A stretch of 64,000 nucleotides of DNA from Megamerina dolium (GCA_963854835.1 OY978525.1:65132907-65196906); one strand, 5' to 3'; shown: positions 52,519-63,240, counted from the stretch's first letter. Notes: generated from the letters alone by a model not told the origin. Translations and numbers: made by a program.

Positions 52519-53055
52519 GGGTGCCCCTAATGGGAAGGCAAATTAAAACCGTAGGTTCGCCAGACCTTGTACGGAGTTCGCTATTATGCTTGACTCTACC
52601 CCGTCAAGCAAGTTCGCAGGCATAGCTGTTCCACCGCGATTTTAGGGGGTTATTTTAGATCATTTATGAGTCGGTCCATGCCACAGACTGTCAAGACTAG
52701 GCCTTAACAGTCTGTAGCATGAGCGGACTCTGCCTTGGGAGTTTTCCTTCTACCCCGCACGACTATTCGGCAACCCAAATCCAGCAGAGACATGACCGTA
52801 CTGAAAATGAGCTATTGGTCAGAAATAATAGCCGCACTTCCCCTAAGGGCGGACCAATTTGCTAGTGTCTAGGCAGGTAACCTGCTTACTCCCCGAGACG
52901 CTATAAAAGCCAATCTTACTGCTAGCAAGCCCTTAACGACTGACCAGGAATCGTAGTAAAGTACTTTCAACCTGTGCGTCGTAGGTAGTACTTAGGTTAC
53001 GTGCTGAACTATGGCACAGTCTTTCATATGCCATGTTCCAGCTCATATTAAGCCC

Positions 53056-53592
53056 CTACACCACGACAAGGTAACTACCAGAGAAGGGGATCACTGATAG
53101 TTGATGATTAATTCGTGCGTAGAATTGATCAGTGCTCCAGTTTTTCTGAACTAGAGCGCTTAGTTCGTGTTCTAAAGTTCTAAAGTCGCGTTTATCTGCG
53201 TAGTGAAGAGAAAGGTATGTTTTAATTTTTTCCCAATCATCGTCAAAGATATTGTAAGAAATCAAGGCTGTGTCTGCTGGACCTCTTATTTTTTGGCGAA
53301 TGTGCTGTAAAATTTCATAATCCTTGAGGATGGATTCAACGCTGTGAATCCATGAAATATATTGAACGGGATTTCCTTCAAAAACCTGTAAATCTCTTAC
53401 ACAATCTATAAGCTTTCTTATCTCGTTTAAGTCGGCTTCAGTTGCCGGAGCAGGAGGGACCTGATTTTCACTTTGAGGAGGACTAATTCTAGCTTCTAGT
53501 TGATTAATCCTATTAATCATGGCCCTAATCTGTTCCATCTGGCTGTTTACTGCCCCTGTTAATTGTGTGATAGCATCGTGTAATTGTTCCAT
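53056..53592 (-). pseudogene. Errantivirus Gag, N-terminal part
   Basis: MEQLHDAITQLTGAVNSQME and an IRAMINRINQLEARI coiled coil, then LIDCVRDLQVFEGNPVQYIS, WIHSVESILKDYEILQHIRQ, KIRGPADTALISYNI and STDQFYARINHQLSVI: the usual start of gypsy-type capsid. It ends where the LINE begins (after LSVIPF), so the last few codons belong to the LINE. Confidence 0.85.
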
Positions 53593-54359
53593 TGTGTCTT
53601 GATTTTACAGTGTTATGTATTTTCAAAGGAAAATGTGCTTGTTTAGAAAATATTGCTGTTTGCTTAGAATTTTTGCAATTCTGTTTACAATATAAATTAA
53701 AATATTTAGTTTTATATATGTTATTTATTACAGTGATATAGGACAGGTTTACTTGTGCAAATTAAAAAAAATTCATTTAATTAACTTTGCTACGATTTTT
53801 TGTAAATTTTTTTCAATTTTTTTTTTTGCCGAATTTATATTATAATTTTTTCCTATTTTAATTCAATACGACTTTGTTAATTAACTTATTAAAACAAATA
53901 GTTAACAATTTTATTTTAGTTTTTAACTAACACTAAAATAAAGAGCAGCATCTGGTGATTTTTTTTCCTTTATTCGATGTCCAGGATTATCCTCCAGCAA
54001 GGTTGGCAGAGAGTGTTCACGATTTTTGTAGTGTTCAAGATTCTTTGGAAAGTGTTCTTTTATCGTAGATTTTCCCGATTTTTGTAGAGTTCACGATTCT
54101 TTGGAAAGTGTTCTTTTATCGGACAATTTTCGATTTGTAGAGTTCACGATGCTTCAGAAAGTGTTCTTTTATCGTAGACTTTCACGAATTTTTGCAAAGC
54201 TTTTTATTGTTGCGCACTTTTAAACTTCGCGATAATTTTTTACGGAATAATCTTAATTCATTATTTATCCCTTTTGAAAAGCGCTCTTGAAAACTTTACT
54301 TTTTTCGCGATAATATTTTTCGGGATCGTCTTAATAAAATTAAGATCACGTTGGGTGCC
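53593..54359 (-). other. Errantivirus leader, with PBS
   Basis: Gene-free. Contains a run of three imperfect copies of a block of about 60 bases (TTCACGATTTTTGTAG, AGAAAGTGTTCTTTTATCG) between 54005 and 54190. The PBS on the minus strand next to the LTR (complement of 54343-54359) reads GGCACCCAACGTGAT, close to the tRNA-Lys PBS of gypsy (TGGCGCCCAACGTG). Confidence 0.7.
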
Positions 54360-54714
54360 AGTTAACTGCTTCCTTTGCCGGAGTTATAAAAAAATAAATC
54401 AACAACTATGTTGGAGCGCTGGTATAGCTGAACTAACTTCTTTATTGGACTGTTTTACTATTTATTACATATTGTTGCTTAGGAGGTAAGATACGAAATT
54501 ATTGAATAGTATTTGCTTAATTCTAAGAAATACAATTATTAGTACTGAATTATATAAAAAATGCTTTACATACAGAATTGCGTTATTGTTGTATTGTGTA
54601 ATGACTTTACGATATTGTGTTGTTATTGAAATGCTTCCTATGCAGAATTGTGTTCAGTGTGTTTGTTGTTGTAATGTAGGCAATGACTTTATGTTGTTGT
54701 ATCATATCGTGTTA
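54360..54714 (-). repeat. Errantivirus 5' LTR
   Basis: Starts AGTTAACTGCTTCCTTTGCC and ends ATCATATCGTGTTA on the plus strand. Matches 45433-45833 apart from one inserted or replaced block (about 54406-54490) and one block missing. Confidence 0.9.
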
Positions 54715-54973
54715 CAAAGGTATGCTTACGTAAGTGCAGAACTGCGAATTGTGTGGGAAAGTGCTTTGTCAGCATTTTCACACCCAACTGCTACTCAGTT
54801 AGCTCAATATTCTGGCATTCCACAATTATAAGTAATATTAGTATGGATTGTGTATATCACAACTTCGAGCAATGTTGGTATGTGTATGGACAAATATGTA
54901 GTTCCCAATTTCGGGAAATATGTCGCGAGGTAAAATATGCTTATGTGCATATTTCATATTTTGGCTCTCAACA
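54715..54973 (-). repeat. LTR A, second copy, last part
   Basis: Resumes the LTR A sequence interrupted at 45432: GGTATGCTTACGTAAGTGCA, AATTGTGTGGGAAAG, and ends TTTGGCTCTCAACA. Compare 14371-14633. Confidence 0.9.
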
Positions 54974-55189
54974 CATATACAAAACAAATTCACACATGAG
55001 TGATGAGGCTGGTCGAATTTGTATGGCGAAGTACTTGACAAATCGTATGGAAAAACTAAAACCAAAGATTCTAGGTATATTCTTCTAAGATACCACAGGT
55101 CTAAAATCAATTATTGTAAACAAATTAAATTTCAATAAAAAATCGTGTACCATGATAATTCAAATAATTCTTATTGCCTAGATATTTTT
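54974..55189. other. Unassigned stretch between LTR A and repeat C
   Basis: A short open scrap on the plus strand (MSDEAGRICMAKYLTNRMEK, then LKPKILGIFF and a stop) has no family I recognise. AATAAA lies at 55133-55138. Confidence 0.35.
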
Positions 55190-55560
55190 AATCAAATTTT
55201 GATATTCATTAATTTCTGATCAAAAAGTAATTTAAGTATTACATATGCTGAATTTCGCATATTCTTGTATAAATATAATTTGGAATTATCCTTAACAATT
55301 TCAATATAAATTGAATCTTTATCGTCGGATTCATACATAGGTACATATGAAAGTATTTATATATGTGACATGCCGAATCAAATTGATTGTATGAAGCTGC
55401 GGTTGGTTTACGTTTGAAAATGCTCAATCCCAACTGTTTCCAGTGAATGCAAAACCATTTTTGGTTTTAAGTGAAAAGGGGGCCATTGTTTCTTCGCCAG
55501 ATTTGCTGTTAAAACGCTGTCTATTAACAGTGGGATATCTTTATACTTCTAAAGTCAATG
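55190..55560 (+). repeat. Repeat C, longest copy
   Basis: Matches 21755-22040 in the same direction (AAGTGAAAAGGGGGCCATT, TTTGCTGTTAAAACGCTGTC) and 14634-14900 inversely. It has an extra stretch of about 100 bases (55370-55445) relative to the 21.8 kb copy. A short repeat of CTTCTAATGTCAATCATA units lies at 55540-55590. Confidence 0.8.
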
Positions 55561-55889
55561 ATACTTCTAATGTCAATCATACTTCTAAAGTCTCTGGTTG
55601 TACACAATATTAATGTTTGCACTAAAAACGTTGACAGCGAGTTAATGTAGCTAATAAATTCCATGTCAAATACATAGAGAAAAGTAGTAGTTCAGTTCAA
55701 AAATTGACCGCGAAAATTATAATCAAACCACTCTAGTTGTTTAAAAACATATTCAAAAAAGAAGTTATATTGCAGTGGAAGATTATAATATAACGTGTGA
55801 TAAAGTGATTGTGAAAGTGTATTACTTTATAAAAAGTATATCATCAACAACAGCAATAACAAATAACATCTACAACAACAACAACAGCA
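55561..55889. other. Gene-free stretch ending in CAA triplets
   Basis: No gene. The last 40 bases (ACAACAACAACAACAGCAAC) resemble the triplet block at 57700, so the RTE copy seems to have landed in or beside that block. Confidence 0.5.
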
Positions 55890-56188
55890 ACAATACTTAC
55901 TTACTTATTTGGCCATAACAACCGAATATCGATTTAGGCCGAAAATAATATGCTTCGCCTGCCATCTCTGTTCTTTGCCAGCTGCCGCCAGTTAGAAATT
56001 CCAAGCGCAGTCAGGTTCTCCAGTACTTGGTCTTTCCACCGGAGGTTACATCTTCCTCTTCTCCGTCGTCCTCCAGCGGGCTCCAAATATAACACCTTCT
56101 TAGCTGGAGCGTGTTCTTCCATTCGCTCGACATGACCTAGCCAGCGCAGCCGCTGGATTTTGATGCGCTTTACTATGTCAATATCGGC

Positions 56189-57463
56189 TTACAGCTCGTA
56201 CAGCTCATGGTTGTACCTTATTTGGTACTCGCCACCAACGCAAATAGGTCCAAAGATCTTGCGTAGGACTTTTCTCTCGAAAACCCCAAGCATTCGCTCA
56301 TCCGAGGTGGAAATTGTCCAGGCTTCAGCGCCATATGTTAGGACAGGCATGATGAGAGACTTGTAGAGTGTAGTTTTCGTTCCTCGAGAGAGGGCTCGAC
56401 TTCTCAATTGCTTACTCAGCCCAAAGTAACACCTGTTAGCAAGAGTTATCCTACGCATGATCCCCAGGCTGACGTCATTACAGTTGTTGATGCTGGTTCC
56501 AAGATAGACAAAGTCCCTTACTACTTCAAAAGCGTAGTTGTCAACAGTGACGTGCTGTCCAAGACCCCGGAACTCTTTGTTTGTTTTATCCTTTACCGGA
56601 CTGTCGAAAGCGGCTTTATAATCAACAAGTAGGTGGTGTGTGTCGATCTGTTTTTCTTGGGTCTTTTCCAGGATTTGGGACAGTGTGAAAATCTGGTCGA
56701 TGGTGGATTTACCAGGTCTGAACAAACACTGATACGGTCCAATCAGGTTGCTGAGCATAGGCTTCAACCTTTCACACAGTACGCTCGATAGAACCTTGCG
56801 ATGCTCAGGAGACTTATTCCACGGTAGTTGGCGCAAATTGTGGGGTCTCCTTTTTTATGTACAGGACAGAGAACACTGAGCCTCCAATTATCAGGCATGC
56901 TTTCATCCGACCATATTCTGCTTATGAGCTGGTGCATGCAGGCGAGCAGCTCATCGCCTCCGGTCTTAAACAACTCGGCAGGCAGGCCATCAGCACCTGC
57001 AGCTTTGTTGTACTTCAGTCTTAAAATGGCCGTTTCAATCTCGTCATAGTCGGGTGATGGAACATCAACACCATCATCTGTGATCGGAGTTATCGGGCAA
57101 TCCTCTCCACTGGCGGAATTTTTCGTAGCATCGCCATTCAGTAACGCGGAGAAGTGTTCCCTCCATAGGCTCAGTACACTCTGGACATCTGTAACCAGAT
57201 TCCCATTTCCATCACGACAAGAAGAGGCTCCGCTATTTAAACCTCCACTTAGGCGCTTGATCTTTTCGAAGAATTTTCGAGTCTCATTCTTGTCGGTACA
57301 CCTCTCTATCTCCTCACACTCGCGTATTTCGTGTTCTCTTTTCTTGCGCCTGAAAGACGTCTCTCTACCGCTCCTTAACAGCTCGCGTTGCACCTGCACG
57401 CAGGGTTCTTCTGTAGACGGCGTATTTCTCTGCGGTAGCGTCGCGACACTCCTGATCATATCG
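56189..57463 (-). pseudogene. RTE copy 2 reverse transcriptase
   Basis: The first part (57463-56764) has FFEKIKRLSGGLNSGASSCR, LRLKYNKAAGADGLPAELFK, ICANYRGISLLSIA. The second (56836-56189) has VLSSVLCERLKPMLSNLIGP, FRPGKSTIDQIFTLSQILEK, VDYKAAFDSPVKD, then KTNKEFRGLGQHVTVDNYAF, without the palm. KSLIMPVLTYGAEAW follows, and the end (56122-55934) has an APAKKVLYLEPAGGRRRRGR tail. The join after SPVKD is base-for-base the same type as in copy 1. Confidence 0.88.
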
Positions 57464-57466
57464 TCA

Positions 57467-57494
57467 CGGCTGAAGTGATCACTCACTTCAGCCG
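57467..57494. repeat. Perfect hairpin at the 5' end of RTE copy 2
   Basis: CGGCTGAAGTGA (57467-57478), loop TCAC, TCACTTCAGCCG (57483-57494). It marks the point where similarity to other RTE copies ends. Confidence 0.9.
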
Positions 57495-57567
57495 TCTCCC
57501 AGCGGATGCCAGGAGAACGTTGCCCGGTGGTCGCCACATGGAGGGCCCCCTTAATAATAATGGAAGC

Positions 57568-57658
57568 GCCATCACATAGTAAGCAGAGCAAGCTACATGA
57601 CTACCCCTCATTAACAAATAAAGGTATCATCACATAGCGCTCAGATCAAACTACATGA
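57568..57658 (+). repeat. Short direct repeat, two units about 58 bp apart
   Basis: CATCACATAGTAAGCAGAGC with AAGCTACATGAC at 57569-57600, and CATCACATAGCGCTCAGATC with AAACTACATGAC at 57627-57658. Confidence 0.7.
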
Positions 57659-57699
57659 CAGCCAGTGAGTTGACTTGCGATGAGTTCAACAAGGAAAAC

Positions 57700-57945
57700 A
57701 CCACCAGACCGCCAACAGCAACAATAATAACAACAATATTAACAACAATAGCAACAACAATAACAATAGCAGCAACAGAAACAAGAGTAATAACAATAAT
57801 AACAATAATAACAATAGCAACAATAATAAAAATAGCAACAACAGCAGCAAGAACAACAACAAGAGCAACAGCAATACAAATAACAACTACACCAACAACA
57901 AGAACAATTACAACAATAACAACAACAGCATCAGTATCAATTAAG
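57700..57945. repeat. Imperfect CAA/AAT/AGC triplet block
   Basis: About 245 bases of AAC, AAT, AGC, AGA triplets, upstream of polymerase copy 2. The mirror of the block at 1533-1835 upstream of copy 1. Confidence 0.9.
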
Positions 57946-57990
57946 TAATATTGTCAATATTATTATATAATATTATTATACTAAATCTTA

Positions 57991-58279
57991 TTTAACAAAA
58001 ATGTTAAAGCGTAAAACTGCATTCAGCATTTTTTGGCTATGAATGCGACATATTTTTCTCTGCTAAGAGAAATTTACAAGCTCATATTAAGCGAGCACAT
58101 TTGCAAAAAAAATAAAGAACCCAATACAAGAATTGCGATTTTTATGAAAAGGATGTGATGTCGTAAGTCGTAAGTGAAGTTATCTCATACGTATGAATAT
58201 TCACAAAAGGAGTGCTTGTGAAATTCTCGATGGGAATATAAAAGTTGTTAAATCAGCTTTTAAAAATCGTATAAAGACC
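57991..58279 (+). pseudogene. Family B DNA polymerase gene copy 2, N-terminal zinc-finger part
   Basis: The plus strand from ATGTTAAAGCGTAAAACTGC matches the start of copy 1 (KRKT). With several shifts it reads an ECDIFFSAKRNLQAHIKRAH finger, then NIHKRSACEILDGNIKVVKS AFKNRIK at 58200-58278. More decayed than copy 1. Interrupted at 58279 by a LINE. Confidence 0.7.
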
Positions 58280-59622
58280 TAAAAGACTTCTGGGACACTG
58301 CTAACCTTCCTGATGAACTGAAAGAAGGGGTAGTCATAAAATCCCAAAGAAAGGAAACCTTTCAGAGTGTAAGAACTGGAGAGGTATCACACTGTTGAGT
58401 ATGATCAATAAGGTAATCGCGCAGATCATAAACAAAAGGCTCTCATCCGCACTTCAACCGGAGCTCAGACAGGAACAGGATGGCTTCAGGCCAAATCGTT
58501 ATTGCATTGACCACATAAACAGTCTCCGAGGCATTGTCAAACAATCAGTTGAATGGAGGTCCCCACTTTACCTTGTGTTCATTGACTTTCAAAAGGCGTT
58601 TGACACTATACACCACGGTGCTATCCGTAACGCTCTGGAATGCAAAGGAGTCCCATGCAAAATGATCGAACTCGTCGAGGCACTTTACACCGAAGCAGGT
58701 TGCCGGGTAATACACGAACAACTTCTAGGCGACAGAATAAAGATACTCGCAGGCGTACGACAGGGGTGTGTATTATCACCACTGCTTTTTAACATCGTAT
58801 TGGATACTATTATAAAGAATGCCACAAGACCTGAAAGTGGGATTACCTGGGGCCTGCGGGGTCGTCTCTCTGACCTCGATTATGCGCATGACATTTGCCT
58901 GCTATCTCACACCTACTCGGATATGGAGACAAAATTGCAACTGGTACAAGATGCCGCTGCTAAAGTCGGCTTGGCATTCAACATTCCAAAAATCAAAGCA
59001 TTGCGTATAAACATCCAAAATACGCGTGCATTCGCGATTGATGGTATCCAGCTGGAGGAGGTACATTATTTTTGCTATCTGGGTAGCATCATCTCGACGT
59101 CGGGTGGTTCGAGCGAAGACATCCAAAATCGCATCAAAAAATCAATGGTAGCATTCGGCACTCTACGTTCAATCTGGAATGCATCACACATCTCGCGGCG
59201 CACAAAATTGAAAATATTTAACTCCAATGTTAAACCATCTTTGCTGTATGTTTACGAGACGTGGAACACATCAGCGGCGGATGTAAATGCACTGCAAGAT
59301 TTTCTGGGTTAACACTATATCAAATGCTGACCTATGGAACAAGACGCAGCAAACGCCAGTACTTATTGAAATTGGGAAGAGAAAATGGAGCTGAATCAGC
59401 CATGTTGTGCGTAGACAAAGCGAAGACCTAACAAGAACCGTCATCGATTGGAACTCGCAAGGCACCCGAAGACGAGGAAGGCCGGCGAATACTTGGAGAA
59501 GACTGCTGGAGTCGGAAACCCGCGCTATGAACCTTAGCTGGAGCGAAGTTAAGAGGCTGGCACAAGAGAGATCTGAATGGAGGAAATTTGTTGTGGCCCT
59601 TTGTTCCTCCTTGGAACTATAG
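58280..59622 (+). pseudogene. LINE reverse transcriptase with YAHD in place of YADD
   Basis: Reads DFWDTANLPDELKEGVVIK-like text with a frame shift, then the open frame 58395-59312: MINKVIAQIINKRLSSALQP, QDGFRPNRYCIDHINSLRGI, LVFIDFQKAFDTIHHGAIRN, VRQGCVLSPLLFNIVLDTII, LSDLDYAHDICLLSHTYSDM (first catalytic Asp of YADD is His), HYFCYLGSIISTSGGSSEDI, ISRRTKLKIFNSNVKPSLLY. After a break comes TRRRGRPANTWRRLLESETR. The His substitution should kill polymerase activity. Clade not assigned. Confidence 0.88.
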
Positions 59623-59632
59623 GATTTATATA
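58280..59632 (+). mobile_element. Non-LTR LINE fragment (5'-truncated) in polymerase copy 2
   Basis: Flanked by the 10-bp duplication TATAAAGACC (58270-58279 and 59633-59642). Holds RT and the C-terminal domain; the tail is short and TA-rich (GGATTTATATATATA). Removing it rejoins polymerase coding at the KT residues of the IKTLQINNDD stretch. Confidence 0.92.
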
Positions 59633-62150
59633 TATAAAGACCCTTCAAATTAATAATGACGATAAGGGTGATTTAATACCTGAAAAATTCATAGGAAAAA
59701 ATTTTAATTCTATACTTAGTGTATTTAAAGAGTCTTTACTAAATAACTCTCCTTTCAAATATAATTTGGAATTATTTGGATAATATGTTAAACCACCTCA
59801 CGATATAATGGAGGTTAAATCTTTCCAATCAAATATGATACCTGTCCACTCTATACATGAACTGGAAAGCTCACCAAAATTACTTCATTTGGTGGTGAAT
59901 TTAAATAAGTTTGAAATAATAAGAGGTAGTAGTTTCATATCACTTCCAAAAAAATTAATTGAAAAAGAAGCGTGTGTAAATATTGAAAACGATGACGTAT
60001 TCTGCTTTAAATGGGCTATTATTGCATATTTTGCAAAATTAACAGTAAATTCGAATCGCTGCACGAATTATACAGTGAATATAAATGATTTTATTATATA
60101 TGTTAATGATCTCGAGTTGATCTTAAGTGGTATGGAGTTTCCTCTAGATTATGACATTTATTGATATTAGCATATCAGTCTTTGGATATAATGATGAAAT
60201 TGGTGATGTTTTTGGTCCAATTTACTGGACAAAGGATTCACATATAAAATATCATTCAAATCTTCTATTTATCCAACATGGCTCAATTGATAATTTCCAG
60301 TATGTATCGATCAAGAACGTGTCGCGACTTTTCCGGTCAACGATAACTGAAAATAGAAATTCAATTCATTTTTGCAATGTATGTTTACAACATTTTTCAA
60401 ACGATGAAAACTATAGTGAACATATATCCAGAGAATGTTATCAGAATGCTTGCTGAGGATAATAAATTTCTCGAATTTAGTGGTATACATCGTCAGATGG
60501 ATGTACCTTTTATAGTATATGCAGACTTTGAATGTGTATTGAAATCATGTGATGAACAGGTTTCCGGTAGAGAAAGAAACATTCAGCAGTATCTCGCTTG
60601 TGCATTTTCATATCAGATCGTATGCAATTATAAACCGAAATTGTGTAGAATGAGTACGTATGTGGGTATGGATTCCCCTAAAACTTTAATTCAAATGTTA
60701 GTTGATGATCTCACAAAAATTTTAGATGACTACATTAATGTTAACATTCCGATGAACCCTCTATCTTATGCGGAGCGAGTTTTGCATTATTCGTCTCCTG
60801 TATGTCATATTTGTGAGAAGAAATTTGTTGCGAATGAAGAGCGTCTAATGGATCATTGCTCTTTAACCGGAAAAAATCGTGGTCCAGCACATAAACAAGT
60901 TCCGAAATTTTTTCCTATATTTTTCCATAACCTCTCGGAATATGATAGGAAGCTTCAACATAAAAATGGATACGTTGAAGTAATTGCTAGAGAGAAGCAT
61001 ATTTCTCTATCATTTAAATGTAGAAACAAAAATTTATTCATGCAGATAAGATTTTTAGATTCGTTCAGATTTTTGGCTTCAAGTTTAAAAAACTTAGCTA
61101 AAAATCTCGATATTCAGATTTCCACATGGTTAGAGCAGCATATCCTAACAATGAAGAATTCGATCTAACTCGATGTAAGGGTGTATATCCTTAGAACTAT
61201 ATACAAACGGAAAAAGGTTTATATAAGAAAAATTCTTTATCTCTTTAACAGGTTCTTCGTGTTCTGAAGAGGAATACAATCACGCTGGAAAAGGTGGGTA
61301 ACGTTCGGCTGCTCTTCCTTGAAAGATTTTATGGAAATTTACTTAAAATATGATATGCTCCTCTTAACTGACGTATATGAAAACTTCAGGACAAAATGCA
61401 AGAATGTGTATAAACTTGATCCCTGTCAATACTATATGGCACCGGGTTTATCATGGGATGCAATGTTGAAGCATACCTCCATTTCATTGGAGTTGTTTAC
61501 TTTACACTCAATGCATAATTTTGTAGAGAAGGGAATTGGTGGTGGTATTTCTCAAGTTAGTAAAATACACTCGAAGGCAAACAATAAATATATGAATGAT
61601 TTCCATCCATTGAAACATCTGAATATTTAATATATTTAGATGGCAATAATCTATATGGTTGGGCAATATCACAATATCTACCAACAGATGGATTTGAGTG
61701 AGTTGCGAGCATACACCTAGTGACTCTATTGGCTACTTTTTAGATTTAAATTATCCTCTCGAGATACATGATCTCCATAACGATTTACCATTTTGTTTTG
61801 AAAATATTAACCCTCTAAATAATAAAAAAGTAAAAAAATTTATTACAAATTTAGACAATAAGGAAAACTATATAATACACTATAGGGTTTTGCAGCAGAC
61901 ATAACGAAATGGTTTAGAGTTGTTGAAAGTCCATAGGGTGTTAAAATTTAATCAATCTCCTTGGTTAAATCAGTATATTGATTTAAACAATTAGCATCGC
62001 GCCTTAGCTACAAATGAACTTAAAAAAAAACATATTCAAGATAATGAATAATGCTGCTTACGGAAAAACACTGGAAAGCGTTGAAAAACGAAATGATATA
62101 AAAATTCCAACATCTTGGGAAAGCGTTCATAAAAATGTTTTCAATATTTA
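59633..62150 (+). pseudogene. Family B (protein-primed type) DNA polymerase, copy 2, main part
   Basis: In order: upstream domain shared with copy 1 (59640-60160); CNVCLQHFSNDENYSEHI, a second Cys/His pair (60376-60440); VPFIVYADFECVLKS, exonuclease motif I with D and E (about 60508-60548); an endonuclease-VII-like zinc patch CHICEKKF...DHCSLTGKNRGPAH (60798-60900) with FFPIFFHNLSEYD; YLKYDMLLLTDVYENFR, exonuclease motif III (61340-61390); DPCQYYMAPGLSWDAML; YLDGNNLYGWAISQYLP, polymerase motif A (from 61633); KIMNNAAYGKTLESVEK, motif B (from 62038). Motif C (DTD) is lost. This is the layout of Polinton/adintovirus-like and related polymerases. About ten frame breaks. It copies DNA from a protein primer in living relatives. 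Confidence 0.85.
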
Positions 62151-62197
62151 GTATATAAGGCAATAGTTAGTTTAGTTTTTAACTTCACTTATAATAT
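61910..62197. other. Decayed end of polymerase and spacer to LTR D
   Basis: Polymerase coding is recognisable only in patches to about 62150. The last 45 bases before the LTR are AT-rich. Confidence 0.5.
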
Positions 62198-62641
62198 TGT
62201 AACGAGTATCGATAGTTGATTACTCATCACTATTGTGACTGACACTATTGGCAGCATCGAAACGAATGTCAACAAAAAGAAATAAGCGATAACCAGAACA
62301 AGCCAACGAGAAAGGAAGAGAAGAATCTCGACTACGATAAAGGAAGATTCTGGGGTGTTGCCAACAGAGTATAAATAGAGCCAGTGTTGAGAACTGAGAA
62401 TAAATCGAATTCCGAACGTGACTGCGCAAACATCTATACAGAGGCAAAAGTTGCTAGTACATTAAAGTGTTATTGTAAATAGTTGATTATAAACAGAGTT
62501 GATTGTAAATAGAGTTTATTAAATAAATTGTTGCTGTATATAGTTGTATAAAATAAGTGTTGCAGTTATCATTAACAGAATCCAGTGATCGAACAAGGTA
62601 ATTCAAATAGAATTAAACGTTCACAGAATAAAAACGTAACA
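62198..62641 (+). repeat. Solo LTR D, 444 bp
   Basis: Starts TGTAACGAGTATCGATAG and ends AAAAACGTAACA (TGT...ACA). Flanked by ATAT on both sides (62194-62197 and 62642-62645), a 4-bp target duplication. A TATAAATAG box lies at 62370. No PBS follows it, so it is a solo LTR and not the 5' LTR of the BEL/Pao element to the right. Orientation is that of the TATA box. Confidence 0.8.
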
Positions 62642-62673
62642 ATATTTTCAATGCACGTTAGACTTTTCAAAAT

Positions 62674-63240
62674 ATGATAAACGCTTTTAATAAGTTGTAT
62701 TCTTTGTTCCACAGTGTTCTGTTCATAAGTGTCTCTTTTAAGCCCAATTTTAATCATTTGACTAAGTTACTTAAAAAAAACTTTGTCACTCTGGGAACAA
62801 TCTCTGAATTCCAGAAGAGACTATCTCTATGGTCGCAAATGAATGAGTTCCTAACTAGCAGATATGAAGTTGTAGAAAGGCTAAATTCAATTCGTCCAAC
62901 AAAAAGTAAAACAATTAATTCATCACATGACTCTACTTAAAATAAGCCAAACACTTCTTCGAGCAAATTCAACAATCGGGTTCAAATATTCGTCACAGGA
63001 CCAAGAATATCACTCACTTGTCGGTTATGCAATGTCAATCATTCAGTAAAAAATTGAACGAAATTCAAAAAACTTTCGGTACCCGACCTGATAAAGTTTG
63101 TTTGTGACAATAATTTCTGTGAGAACTGTCTCGAGTATAGTCACCGAAAAAATGATTGCAACAGTAACTACTCTTGTGTATACTGTAAAAAGAAGCATCA
63201 CTCTATGCTTCATTTGCATCCGAAATCTTAAGTTTCAATT
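62674..63240 (+). pseudogene. BEL/Pao Gag with zinc knuckles
   Basis: Frame 62674-62940: INAFNKLYSLFHSVLFISVS, LGTISEFQKRLSLWSQMNEF, LTSRYEVVERLNSIRP, as in Pao Gag. After a stop: SCRLCNVNHSVKN, LIKFVCDNNFCENCLEYSHR and NSNYSCVYCKKKHHSMLH, the CX2C / CX2CX3H boxes. Broken frame. Confidence 0.78.

Larger units (their letters stand above)
49985..53055 (-). mobile_element. I/LOA-like LINE with RNase H, internally deleted, inside errantivirus gag
   Basis: Minus-strand order: 5' UTR (53055-52519), ORF1 (52518-51570), RT end (51560-50809), RNase H (50746-50489), C-terminal domain (50431-50006), short 3' end. Endonuclease and most of RT are missing between 51570 and 51560. An RNase H after RT is a mark of the I/LOA/R1-related group. 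Exact end points and target duplication are not resolved. Confidence 0.82.
45433..54714 (-). mobile_element. Errantivirus (insect endogenous retrovirus), two LTRs, broken
   Basis: Reading leftward: 5' LTR (54360-54714), tRNA-Lys-type PBS, leader, gag, protease, RT, RNase H, integrase remnant, env remnant, polypurine tract, 3' LTR (45433-45833). AGTTAAC termini and env mark the gypsy/errantivirus group. It is interrupted in gag by a LINE and has deletions in protease, RNase H to integrase, and env. It cannot make any complete protein set. Confidence 0.9.
55890..57495 (-). mobile_element. RTE-like LINE, copy 2, 5'-truncated, same palm deletion as copy 1
   Basis: 3' tail (complement of ACTTACTTACTTATTTGGCC) at 55893; coding runs to about 57463, where a 12-bp-arm hairpin lies. 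No endonuclease. The frame SRDDMIRSVATLPQ at its start is out of frame with the family. Confidence 0.85.

Noticed and set aside
57655..57948. 97-codon Thr/Ile-rich protein
   Set aside because: It is a reading of the imperfect triplet block.
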